Assembly: GCA_035282865.1 (NCBI GenBank)
Contig: DATEVB010000236.1
Location: 1-16,585 of the forward strand
Length of the DNA stretch: 16,585 nucleotides
Source: UBA4744 sp035282865
GTDB lineage: Bacteria; Actinomycetota; Acidimicrobiia; Spongiisociales; UBA4744
Direction of reading: 5' to 3'
Shown: positions 1 to 5,287 of the stretch, one piece after another
Layout of the letters: every line of letters starts with the position of its first letter
How positions within the stretch are numbered: position 1 is the first letter of the stretch
Notes under the pieces: model-generated
What the model saw: the letters and a program-made list of their open reading frames with translations, nothing else
Database searches by the model: none
Told to the model about the DNA's origin: nothing
Position numbers and translations under genes: made by a program

Positions 1-397
1 GGGAGGCGCCGAACCAGACCAGGGCCGCAACGATGATCAACTGCCCGACTCCCGATGGCACGAAAAAGGCGGCGATGAGCACCAGGAGTGGTGTGTGGGA
101 GAAGCCGGTGAGCCGCACTGCTGTGGCACCTACCCCGCTGCCCTGGAAGATTTTGGTGGCAGCCAGCCACAACCCTCCGGCGACCACCAGCCAGCCGACC
201 AGTCCGCCCAACATGAACCAAAGCAGTCGTATGAGATCGAACCGGAACACAGAGCCGGCGACGTTCCCGAGGTAGATGACGGCATAGACCAAGGCCACCG
301 CCACAACGGAGTTTCCAGTGGCGTAACTGTCGAAGAAAAGCTGGGTGTAGAGCTTCTTATCGAGCCGGGCCGCCCTGAACATCTGGTTGAAGAGCAC
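1..397 (-). CDS. Yip1-family integral membrane protein (C-terminus beyond window)
   Basis: This reading frame runs off the left edge; about 132 codons are visible. The GTG at 397 is preceded by a clear GGAGG about 7 nt upstream, which decides the start. The N-terminus (LFNQMFRAARLDKKLY) resembles the amphipathic beginning of bacterial Yip1-domain proteins. It is followed by hydrophobic stretches at about residues 29-43, 53-77 and 98-120, read as three membrane segments, with the VPSGVGQL turn typical of the family near the end. Yip1 proteins in eukaryotes act in membrane trafficking; the bacterial members have no settled function. The same frame stays open upstream to an ATG at 664, but that extension has non-protein-like composition and covers a pseudogene, so I reject it. 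It lies downstream of rplQ and is probably not part of the ribosomal transcript's function. The family call rests on my reading of the translation. Confidence 0.7.
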   Translation of the reverse strand, partial: MLFNQMFRAARLDKKLYTQLFFDSYATGNSVVAVALVYAVIYLGNVAGSVFRFDLIRLLWFMLGGLVGWLVVAGGLWLAATKIFQGSGVGATAVRLTGFSHTPLLVLIAAFFVPSGVGQLIIVAALVWFGAS

Positions 398-417
398 GGT
401 GGTTCCTCCGCCGGTGA

Positions 418-664
418 GGGTACCAGGCAGGGATGGTTGGACACTTGGTCCAACGGAAACCACCCGACCACAGTGGCCCCGTCGCCGGCGGTTACCTCCA
501 GGGACCGGCCCGGGATCCGAACCGCACGTCGAAATGGTCGTGGGCAGGATCTGGATTGCCGGGAGTGTTGAGGAGAGCCAGCATCGATTGCAGGTAATCC
601 GGCTCGCCACCATCGGCAGGTCACCAAGGAGGTCTCTGAGCTGAACGATGCGACGGTCGGTCAT
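418..664 (-). pseudogene. Decayed, frameshifted Nudix hydrolase-like remnant
   Basis: No single frame gives a sensible protein, but three consecutive segments in different minus-strand frames join into one. From the ATG at 664, frame one reads MTDRRIVQLRDLLGDLP. A second frame, open from about 620 to the TAA at 492-494, reads DYLQSMLALLNTPGNP then AHDHFDVRF. A third frame from about 507 to 442 reads EVTAGDGATVVGWFPLDQV. These resemble, in order, the N-terminal part of actinobacterial Nudix hydrolases, the H-x-D-x-R-[FY] strand following the Nudix box, and the late WFPLDEV motif. The roughly 90 residues that should hold the Nudix box (GX5EX7REUXEEXGU) are missing. I infer an internal deletion plus at least two frameshifts. 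No Shine-Dalgarno sequence is visible before the ATG. Chance similarity remains possible. Confidence 0.5.
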
Positions 665-686
665 AACGGCAAGGGTACGGAGTGAG

Positions 687-728
687 GGCTTGCGGCCGAC
701 TGCGAACTGCAAACAGCAAACTTCGAAT
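687..728. repeat. 7-nt-period degenerate repeat, array 1 (downstream of rplQ)
   Basis: On the plus strand the sequence falls into consecutive heptamers: GGCCGAC (694-700), TGCGAAC (701-707), TGCAAAC (708-714), AGCAAAC (715-721), then the more diverged TTCGAAT. The consensus is roughly NGCRAAC. The block begins just past the rplQ stop codon. It shares the 13-mer GCCGACTGCGAAC (695-707) with the array between rpmD and rplO, where it lies in the opposite orientation. I see no protein-coding or terminator character in it. Confidence 0.6.
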
Positions 729-735
729 TTGACCG

Positions 736-1086
736 TCAGACCAGTTCGATGATCGCCATCTCGGCGTTGTCACCCCTCCGGGGACCAACCCGCACGATGC
801 GGGTGTAGCCGCCGGAGCGTTCCGTGTACCGCGGAGCAATATCGTCGAAGAGCTTCGTAACGACCTCGGAGTCCTCGATCACCTTCAGCACCGCGCGGCG
901 CGAATGCAGATCGCCCTTGCGGGCCGTGGTGATCAGCTTCTCGGCCAGGGGTCGCACCGACTTGGCGCGGGTGACGGTGGTCGTCACCTTCTCTTCCCAG
1001 AACAGCGAACCGGCCAGGCTCGCCAGCATGGCCTTCTCCTGGGACGGGCCTCCGCCCAGTCGGGGGCCTTTGCGCGGACGCGGCAT
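736..1086 (-). CDS. rplQ: 50S ribosomal protein L17
   Basis: This encodes a 116-residue protein of the usual L17 length, a large-subunit protein near the peptide exit tunnel. Diagnostic segments are the N-terminal MPRPRKGPRLGGGPSQEKAML, the central VRPLAEKLITTARKGD and the C-terminal tail RRGDNAEMAIIELV. I start at the ATG at 1086, which overlaps the rpoA stop by one base (TGATG); a TTG one codon upstream is less likely. It is the last gene of the alpha block, as in most bacteria. In many actinobacteria truA follows; here an array of 7-nt repeats and a pseudogene follow instead. Confidence 0.97.
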   Translation of the reverse strand: MPRPRKGPRLGGGPSQEKAMLASLAGSLFWEEKVTTTVTRAKSVRPLAEKLITTARKGDLHSRRAVLKVIEDSEVVTKLFDDIAPRYTERSGGYTRIVRVGPRRGDNAEMAIIELV

Positions 1087-2033
1087 CAATCCCTCTCCTC
1101 GTCCTGCACAGCGTGGAGGCTGAGGCCCAGTTCGTCGAGCTTCGCCGTGACTTCCTCGAGGCTCTTCTGGCCGAAGTTGGTGATATTCAGCAGATCGTCC
1201 GGACTCTTCACCACCAATTCGCCAACCGTCTTGATTTGCGCCCGACGCAGGCAGTTGCGCGGGCGCTCCGACAGGTCGAGCGCCTCGATAGGCAAATCCA
1301 GGTCCGGAGAGATCGATTCGGCGATGGCAACGTCTCCCAATTCCAGACCGACTCCTTCGCCCATGTCGGCAAACAAGCCGAGCAATTCTCGAAGCGTTTT
1401 TCCAGCCGAGGAGACCGCTTCTGCCGGCTCCACTGCGCCGTTCGTATCGACGTCGAGCACGAGACGGTCGAAGTTGGTCATCTGGCCGACCTGGGTGCTT
1501 TCCACCCGGTAGGCCACCTTCCGGACCGGTGAGAAGATCGAGTCGATGGGAAGCACCCCGATCACGTCACCGGCCTTGTTCTTCTCGGCGCTTCTGTAGC
1601 CAACGCCTCGCTCCACCGTGAGCTCGATTTCCAGCTGGCCACTGGACGACAAGGTGGCGATATGCAAATCGGGGTTGACTATTTCAACCCCCGCCGGTGT
1701 CTTGATGTCACCCGCTTTGACATCTCCTGCCCCTTTGGCCGACAGGTACAGGGTCTGCGGCTCGTACTCCTCAGTTCTCACGACCACCTGCTTGATGTTG
1801 AGGATGAGGTCGACCACATCCTCGATGACGCCGGGGATGGTCGTGAATTCGTGCTGCACTCCCTCGATCTGCAACGACGTGGCGGCGGCACCCGGAATCC
1901 GGGACAGCAACGTACGGCGCAGCGTATTGCCGAGGGTATAGCCAAAACCCGGCTCGAGCGGCTCGACGATGAATCGCGAGCGGTGCTCGGAAACGAATTG
2001 TTCTTCAATCTGTGGGCGTTGGACGATCAACAC
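1086..2033 (-). CDS. rpoA: DNA-directed RNA polymerase subunit alpha
   Basis: This is the 315-residue alpha subunit, whose N-terminal domain dimerises to nucleate RNA polymerase assembly and whose C-terminal domain contacts UP-element DNA and activators. The N-domain contains FIVEPLEPGFGYTLGNTLRR, the dimerisation and beta-binding core. The C-domain contains RPRNCLRRAQIKTVGELV followed by the LLNITNFGQKSLEEV helix-hairpin-helix; the arginine at about residue 257 aligns with the DNA-contacting R265 of E. coli. I start at the GTG at 2033 because the protein then begins VLIVQRP like other actinobacterial alphas, with AAGGGG about 9 nt upstream. The frame is open further to 2180, but that segment overlaps the end of rpsD and has no family similarity. 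It is 32 nt downstream of rpsD. Confidence 0.97.
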   Translation of the reverse strand: MLIVQRPQIEEQFVSEHRSRFIVEPLEPGFGYTLGNTLRRTLLSRIPGAAATSLQIEGVQHEFTTIPGVIEDVVDLILNIKQVVVRTEEYEPQTLYLSAKGAGDVKAGDIKTPAGVEIVNPDLHIATLSSSGQLEIELTVERGVGYRSAEKNKAGDVIGVLPIDSIFSPVRKVAYRVESTQVGQMTNFDRLVLDVDTNGAVEPAEAVSSAGKTLRELLGLFADMGEGVGLELGDVAIAESISPDLDLPIEALDLSERPRNCLRRAQIKTVGELVVKSPDDLLNITNFGQKSLEEVTAKLDELGLSLHAVQDEERD

Positions 2034-2065
2034 TCTGAGTTTCCCCTTCTTTTCTTTTCTGGGAG

Positions 2066-2671
2066 CTACTTCGAGTAAAGCTCGACGATGAGCTGTTCTT
2101 GAACCGGGGTGTCGATCTGGGCCCGGTTCGGCAAACCCAGCACGGAGATCCTTCGATCGTCTGGGTTGATGTCGAGCCATTCCGGCAACGTGTGATCGAG
2201 CGTGTCTATTGAATGTTGCACAATGATCAGATCGCGGCTGCGCTCCTTGAGCGTGACCACATCACCGGTGCGAACCTGGAAAGACGGGATATCGACCTTC
2301 TGGCCGTTGACCTGAAAATGGCCGTGGTTCACCAGCTGACGGGCTTGCGGTCGAGTCTGGGCAAAACCAGCGCGATAGACGACATTGTCGAGGCGGCTCT
2401 CGAGAATGCGGAGAAGGTTGGCGCCGGTGATGCCTGTTTGCTGGGCCGCCTGCTTGTAGTACCGGCGGAATTGCCGCTCGAGGATCCCGTACATGGCACG
2501 GAGCTTCTGCTTCTCGCGCAGCTGGATGAGGTAATCGCTCTCCCGAACCCTGCCGCGGCCGTGTTCACCGGGCGGATATGGCCGCTTGTCGACGGCACAC
2601 TTCTTCGACTGACAAAGCGGTTGTCGCGCCCGTCGGCACTGCTTGTGCGTTGGTCCCGTGTAGCGTGCCAT
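2066..2671 (-). CDS. rpsD: 30S ribosomal protein S4
   Basis: S4 is a primary 16S rRNA binder that starts assembly of the small-subunit body. The 201-residue product opens MARYTGPTHKQCRRARQP, continues RPYPPGEHGRGR, and carries the S4 RNA-binding fold around residues 90-150 (SRLDNVVYRAGFAQTRPQARQLVNHGHFQVNG). The ATG at 2671 has GGAGG 8 nt upstream; a TTG two codons earlier overlaps the rpsK stop and is less likely. H9, C12, C20 and C25 form a plausible zinc site: the x2 and x4 spacings match the four-cysteine site of Thermus S4 (C9, C12, C26, C31), with His in the first position and a shorter middle loop. It lies between rpsK and rpoA, the standard order. Confidence 0.97.
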   Translation of the reverse strand: MARYTGPTHKQCRRARQPLCQSKKCAVDKRPYPPGEHGRGRVRESDYLIQLREKQKLRAMYGILERQFRRYYKQAAQQTGITGANLLRILESRLDNVVYRAGFAQTRPQARQLVNHGHFQVNGQKVDIPSFQVRTGDVVTLKERSRDLIIVQHSIDTLDHTLPEWLDINPDDRRISVLGLPNRAQIDTPVQEQLIVELYSK

Positions 2672-2673
2672 CT

Positions 2674-3066
2674 TCAAGCCCTCCGACGCTTCTTCAGACG
2701 GACCCCGTTATGTGGGATCGGGGTGATATCCCGGATCCCGGAAATCTCCATGCCCATGTTCTGCAGGGTGCGGACGGCCGTTTCGCGCCCGCCTCCGTTG
2801 CCGGAGACGATCACGTCGAGCTTACGGACTCCGTGCTCACCGGCCCGCCGGGCAGCCTCCTCGGCTGCTACCTGGGCGGCGTAGGGGGTCGACTTGCGGG
2901 AACCCTTGAACCCAACGGACCCACCGGAGGTCCACACGATGGTGTTGCCTCCAACATCAGTGATGTTGATGATGGTGTTGTTGAAACTGGCGGTGATGTG
3001 CGCCTGCCCGTGGCTGATGTTCTTACGCTCGCGACGCCGGACCCGCTTCTGTTGTTGCTCTGCCAA
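2674..3066 (-). CDS. rpsK: 30S ribosomal protein S11
   Basis: S11 forms part of the 30S platform near the mRNA exit site and contacts S7, S18 and S21. Diagnostic segments are RVRRRERKNISHGQAHITASFNNTIINITD, GSRKSTPYAAQVAAE, VIVSGNGGGRETAVRTLQ and the basic C-terminus PHNGVRLKKRRRA. I choose the TTG at 3066, giving 130 residues starting with AEQQQKRV, because an AGGGG lies 6 nt upstream and the N-terminus then matches the family. A second TTG at 3072 would add two residues but abuts the Shine-Dalgarno sequence. The gene follows rpsM with a gap of a few bases and is followed by rpsD. Confidence 0.95.
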   Translation of the reverse strand: MAEQQQKRVRRRERKNISHGQAHITASFNNTIINITDVGGNTIVWTSGGSVGFKGSRKSTPYAAQVAAEEAARRAGEHGVRKLDVIVSGNGGGRETAVRTLQNMGMEISGIRDITPIPHNGVRLKKRRRA

Positions 3067-3075
3067 CTTCAACCC

Positions 3076-3453
3076 CTACTTCGTGACCTTTTTCTTGCCG
3101 GCGATGGCCATCCGGCGACCCTTGCGGGTCCGGGCGTTCGTGTGGGTGCGCTGCCCTCGCACGGGAAGCCCGCGACGATGACGCACGCCCTGATAGGAAC
3201 CGATCTCGACCTTGCGTTTGATGTTCTGGGCGACGTCTCGTCGCAGATCACCCTCGACCTGGAAGTTCTGGTCGAGGAACCGGCGAATGCGAACCACCTC
3301 GTCCTCGGTGAGGTCGCGCACCTTCGTGCCGCGTTCGATTTCGAGGTTGTCACACACCAGGTGGGCCCGGGTCTGCCCGATCCCGTAGATGTAGGTAAGA
3401 GCGATTTCCAGTCTCTTCTCCCGGGGAAGGTCCACACCCGCAATACGAGCCAT
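3076..3453 (-). CDS. rpsM: 30S ribosomal protein S13
   Basis: S13 sits in the 30S head and forms an intersubunit bridge with L5. The 125-residue product starts MARIAGVDLPREKRLEIALTY, contains the helix-two-turn-helix region GIGQTRAHLVCDNLEI, and ends with the conserved GVRHRRGLPVRGQRT segment and the basic tail KGRRMAIAGKKKVTK that reaches toward P-site tRNA. Length and start (ATG at 3453) are normal for the family. It follows rpmJ by 4 nt, the usual infA-rpmJ-rpsM-rpsK-rpsD order. Confidence 0.97.
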   Translation of the reverse strand: MARIAGVDLPREKRLEIALTYIYGIGQTRAHLVCDNLEIERGTKVRDLTEDEVVRIRRFLDQNFQVEGDLRRDVAQNIKRKVEIGSYQGVRHRRGLPVRGQRTHTNARTRKGRRMAIAGKKKVTK

Positions 3454-3457
3454 CCAA

Positions 3458-3571
3458 TTACCCCTGACGCTGCTTGTGCCGTGGATTGGAGCAGATCACC
3501 CAGACGCGACCATGCCGCCGAATGATCCGGCACTTTTCACACATCTTTTTTGTCGAAGGACGAACCTTCAT
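3458..3571 (-). CDS. rpmJ: 50S ribosomal protein L36
   Basis: This is the smallest large-subunit protein, 37 residues, binding 23S rRNA near the base of the stalks. The sequence MKVRPSTKKMCEKCRIIRRH is typical and the zinc-binding form is intact: C11, C14, C27 and H32. It is nested in a longer frame opening at 3769, whose upstream part is not L36. The ATG at 3571 overlaps the stop of the upstream degraded infA frame as ATGA. Confidence 0.95.
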   Translation of the reverse strand: MKVRPSTKKMCEKCRIIRRHGRVWVICSNPRHKQRQG

Positions 3572-3720
3572 GACCTTCTCCAACTCATCTTCGACCGATC
3601 CCCTTGCAACCCCTGGTTCCGGGGCCTCCCGGCCGCCACCCAACCCGTCCAGACACCGTTTCCGGGGCGGGATTCGATGACGGTACCCCGCACCTGAATC
3701 GCGCCGGCGCTCTTCGACAC
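3568..3720 (-). pseudogene. infA: Truncated/decayed translation initiation factor IF-1
   Basis: The position between map and rpmJ is the standard place for infA. From the GTG at 3720 (AGGG 5 nt upstream) the frame reads SKSAGAIQVRGTVIESRPG, matching the start of IF-1 (consensus K-x-G-A-I-E-V-E-G-x-V-x-E-x-L-P-N). After that the similarity ends: none of the three minus-strand frames gives the expected NAMF-VELENGH, ISGK-R-IRI, GDRV-VE-SPYDL or GRI-YR segments. The frame closes after 50 residues, against the usual 72-73, with a GC-rich, Trp/Arg/Gly-rich C-terminus. It does end in ATGA overlapping rpmJ, so it may still be translated for coupling. I infer loss of the 3' two-thirds of the gene. 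An assembly error, or a strongly diverged but functional small protein, are alternatives. Confidence 0.6.
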
Positions 3721-3761
3721 GGGCACCCTGAGATCGGCCCAAGTGGACCGAGTAAACAAGA

Positions 3762-4550
3762 TTAGCCACCCGCAGGCGTTACGGCCAAATCGTCTTCCGT
3801 TGCCCCCAGGAGGGTCATCACCAACGGACCGCGGTCTGTAATCGCCACCGTATGCTCGAAATGCGCTGAGAGGCTCCCGTCTGCGGTCATGACCGTCCAG
3901 CCGTCCGTTTCAACCACCGTTTCCTGCCCACCGAGATTGAACATCGGCTCGATGCAGATGGCCATTCCTCTTCTGAGTTTTGTCCCGGTTCCCGGCTTGC
4001 CGTAGTTGGGTACCTGTGGATCTTCGTGCATCTGCCGGCCGATTCCGTGCCCCACATACTCCCGGACCACGCCAAAACCATGCCGATTCGCTTCGCTCTC
4101 GACGGCATGGCCGATATCGCCCAACCGTGCCCCGGCCTTCACCTGGGTTATGCCTGCCGCCAGCGCTCGCTCGGTTGTGTCGATGAGCAGCCGGGCCTCA
4201 GGCGAGACTTCCCCGATCGGGAACGTGATCGCCGCGTCACCATGGAAACCCTCGAAGATGGCTCCGGCATCTACCGACAGGACGTCACCTTCAACCAACC
4301 GATAGTCGGAGGGGATCCCGTGGACGATCACACCGTTCGGCGAGGTGCAGATGCTGGCGGGGTAGCCGTGATAGCCGAGGAAAGAAGGCGTGCATCCCCG
4401 GGCGCGGATTACCTCCGCGGCAATGGCGTCGAGGTCTGTCAACGATACGCCGGGCCCTGCAGCCTGCTTCACGGTCTCGAGGACCACGGCAACGGTTTGG
4501 CCGGCAACGGCCATCTTCTCGAACTCTTTTCGGCTCTTGATGGTGATCAT
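3762..4550 (-). CDS. map: Methionine aminopeptidase, type I
   Basis: This cytosolic metalloenzyme removes the N-terminal methionine from nascent proteins. The 262-residue product has the pita-bread fold core without a long N-terminal extension. All five dinuclear metal ligands are visible: D94 (SVDAG), D105 (HGDAA), H168 (YVGHGIG), E201 (IEPMF) and E232 (AHFEHTVAI). H77 in the NGVIVHGIP segment corresponds to the conserved active-site histidine. The ATG at 4550 overlaps the adk stop as ATGA. The order secY-adk-map-infA-rpmJ is typical of actinobacteria and firmicutes. Nothing in the sequence suggests loss of function. Confidence 0.97.
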   Translation of the reverse strand: MITIKSRKEFEKMAVAGQTVAVVLETVKQAAGPGVSLTDLDAIAAEVIRARGCTPSFLGYHGYPASICTSPNGVIVHGIPSDYRLVEGDVLSVDAGAIFEGFHGDAAITFPIGEVSPEARLLIDTTERALAAGITQVKAGARLGDIGHAVESEANRHGFGVVREYVGHGIGRQMHEDPQVPNYGKPGTGTKLRRGMAICIEPMFNLGGQETVVETDGWTVMTADGSLSAHFEHTVAITDRGPLVMTLLGATEDDLAVTPAGG

Positions 4551-5179
4551 GCTCGCACGGCCTGCAGGATCTGCCGGGTGATGTGCTCAACGGGACCCGA
4601 TCCCTTGATCTCGACGATGAGACCGAGCTGGTCGTAGAAGCTGATCAACGGTTCGGTCTCGCGACCGAAGACGGCCAGGCGGTTCCGGACCACCGCCTCG
4701 GAATCGTCGAGGCGTTGCTCGAGTGCCTCGCCATCCACGTCGCACACGCCGGGGTGGACCGGAGGATGGTCCTCCATATGGTACGTGTGCCCGTGGGGGC
4801 AGCCTCGCCGGCCACCGATGCGTCGGACGATTTCGTCCTCGTTCACGACGAACAACACGACTTTGTCGATCAGGCCGGCCGGCGACGTTTGGAGCACCCG
4901 GGCTTGGGCGAGGTTGCGGGGGAAACCGTCGAGGATGAACCCGGCCGCGGCATCTTCTGCGGCGATACGGTCCGTGAGCATGGCAATGACGAGGTCGTCG
5001 GGAACGAGATCACCGGCGTCCATATGGGCAACCGCCTTCCGGCCCAGATCCGTACCTGCGACAACGTTGGCGCGCAGCATGTCTCCGGTGGAGATGTGGG
5101 GAACACCCAGTTCGCCCGCCACACGCTTTGCCTGGGTGCCTTTGCCGGCCCCTGGTGGTCCGAGAAAGATGAGTCGCAA
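4547..5179 (-). CDS. adk: Adenylate kinase
   Basis: Adenylate kinase interconverts ATP + AMP and 2 ADP. The 210-residue product has the P-loop GPPGAGKGTQ at residues 7-16, the AMP-binding TGDMLR at 31-36, DGFPR at 84-88 and the RLDD segment at 156-159. It is the long form with a LID domain (about 120-155). The LID resembles the zinc-binding type but is atypical: C127 is followed by P-H-G-H rather than C-P-x-C, and the second pair is C146-x2-D149, so H129 or H131 may replace the second cysteine. The start is a TTG at 5179, with GGAG 7 nt upstream; no in-frame ATG fits the family N-terminus MRLIFLGPPG. It is separated from secY by a repeat-filled gap and coupled to map. Confidence 0.95.
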   Translation of the reverse strand: MRLIFLGPPGAGKGTQAKRVAGELGVPHISTGDMLRANVVAGTDLGRKAVAHMDAGDLVPDDLVIAMLTDRIAAEDAAAGFILDGFPRNLAQARVLQTSPAGLIDKVVLFVVNEDEIVRRIGGRRGCPHGHTYHMEDHPPVHPGVCDVDGEALEQRLDDSEAVVRNRLAVFGRETEPLISFYDQLGLIVEIKGSGPVEHITRQILQAVRA

Positions 5180-5199
5180 TGCCTCGCTCCGCTCGGCGT

Positions 5200-5262
5200 G
5201 CTACGTATCCAGTACTTCGTACGTCGAACCCGCCACGAAGTACGAGATACGAAGTACGTTCC
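5200..5262. repeat. 7-nt-period degenerate repeat, array 2 (adk/secY gap)
   Basis: The adk-secY gap divides into heptamers in a single phase: for example ATCCAGT (5207), ACTTCGT (5214), ACGTCGA (5221), ACGAAGT (5235), ACGAGAT (5242) and ACGAAGT (5249). Most begin with AC. The two halves are inverted: GTACTTCGT (5212-5220) pairs with ACGAAGTAC (5235-5243), a possible 9-bp stem with a 14-nt loop. The 17-mer at 5242-5258 recurs on the opposite strand in the rpsJ/tuf gap. Confidence 0.7.
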
Positions 5263-5287
5263 TCACGTGAGTGGAGCTCACGTGAGG
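5261..5287 (-). promoter_or_regulatory. Perfect 11-bp hairpin spanning the secY stop codon
   Basis: CCTCACGTGAG (5261-5271) and CTCACGTGAGG (5277-5287) are perfect inverted repeats with a 5-nt loop. The distal arm contains the final codons and TGA of secY (5278-5280). No T-run follows on the transcribed strand, so it is not a canonical intrinsic terminator. It could protect the mRNA 3' end, pause RNA polymerase or slow termination at secY before adk; these roles are inference. Confidence 0.55.

Noticed and set aside
95..571. Plus-strand open frame of 158 codons near the left edge
   Set aside because: It is the exact antisense frame of the Yip1-like membrane protein gene, whose minus-strand translation has membrane segments and a Shine-Dalgarno sequence.
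130..627. 165-codon minus-strand frame as a single gene
   Set aside because: Only its middle part (about 442-510) looks protein-like and fits the Nudix remnant; its beginning and end are Ser/Arg/Cys-rich shadow sequence and it overlaps the Yip1-like gene.
398..664. N-terminal extension of the Yip1-like protein to an ATG at 664
   Set aside because: The frame is open, but the added 89 residues look non-natural and the GTG at 397 has a strong GGAGG; other frames in the interval carry Nudix-like motifs instead.
2034..2180. Upstream extension of rpoA by 49 codons
   Set aside because: It overlaps the end of rpsD and lacks similarity to alpha subunits; the family N-terminus begins at the GTG at 2033.
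2578..3525. Long plus-strand open frame of 315 codons opposite rpsD, rpsK and rpsM
   Set aside because: It is entirely antisense to three certain ribosomal protein genes and its translation has no family features; GC-rich codon bias leaves such shadow frames open.
5200..5262. CRISPR-like array
   Set aside because: The 7-nt words are far too short, contiguous and degenerate, with no spacers and no cas genes.
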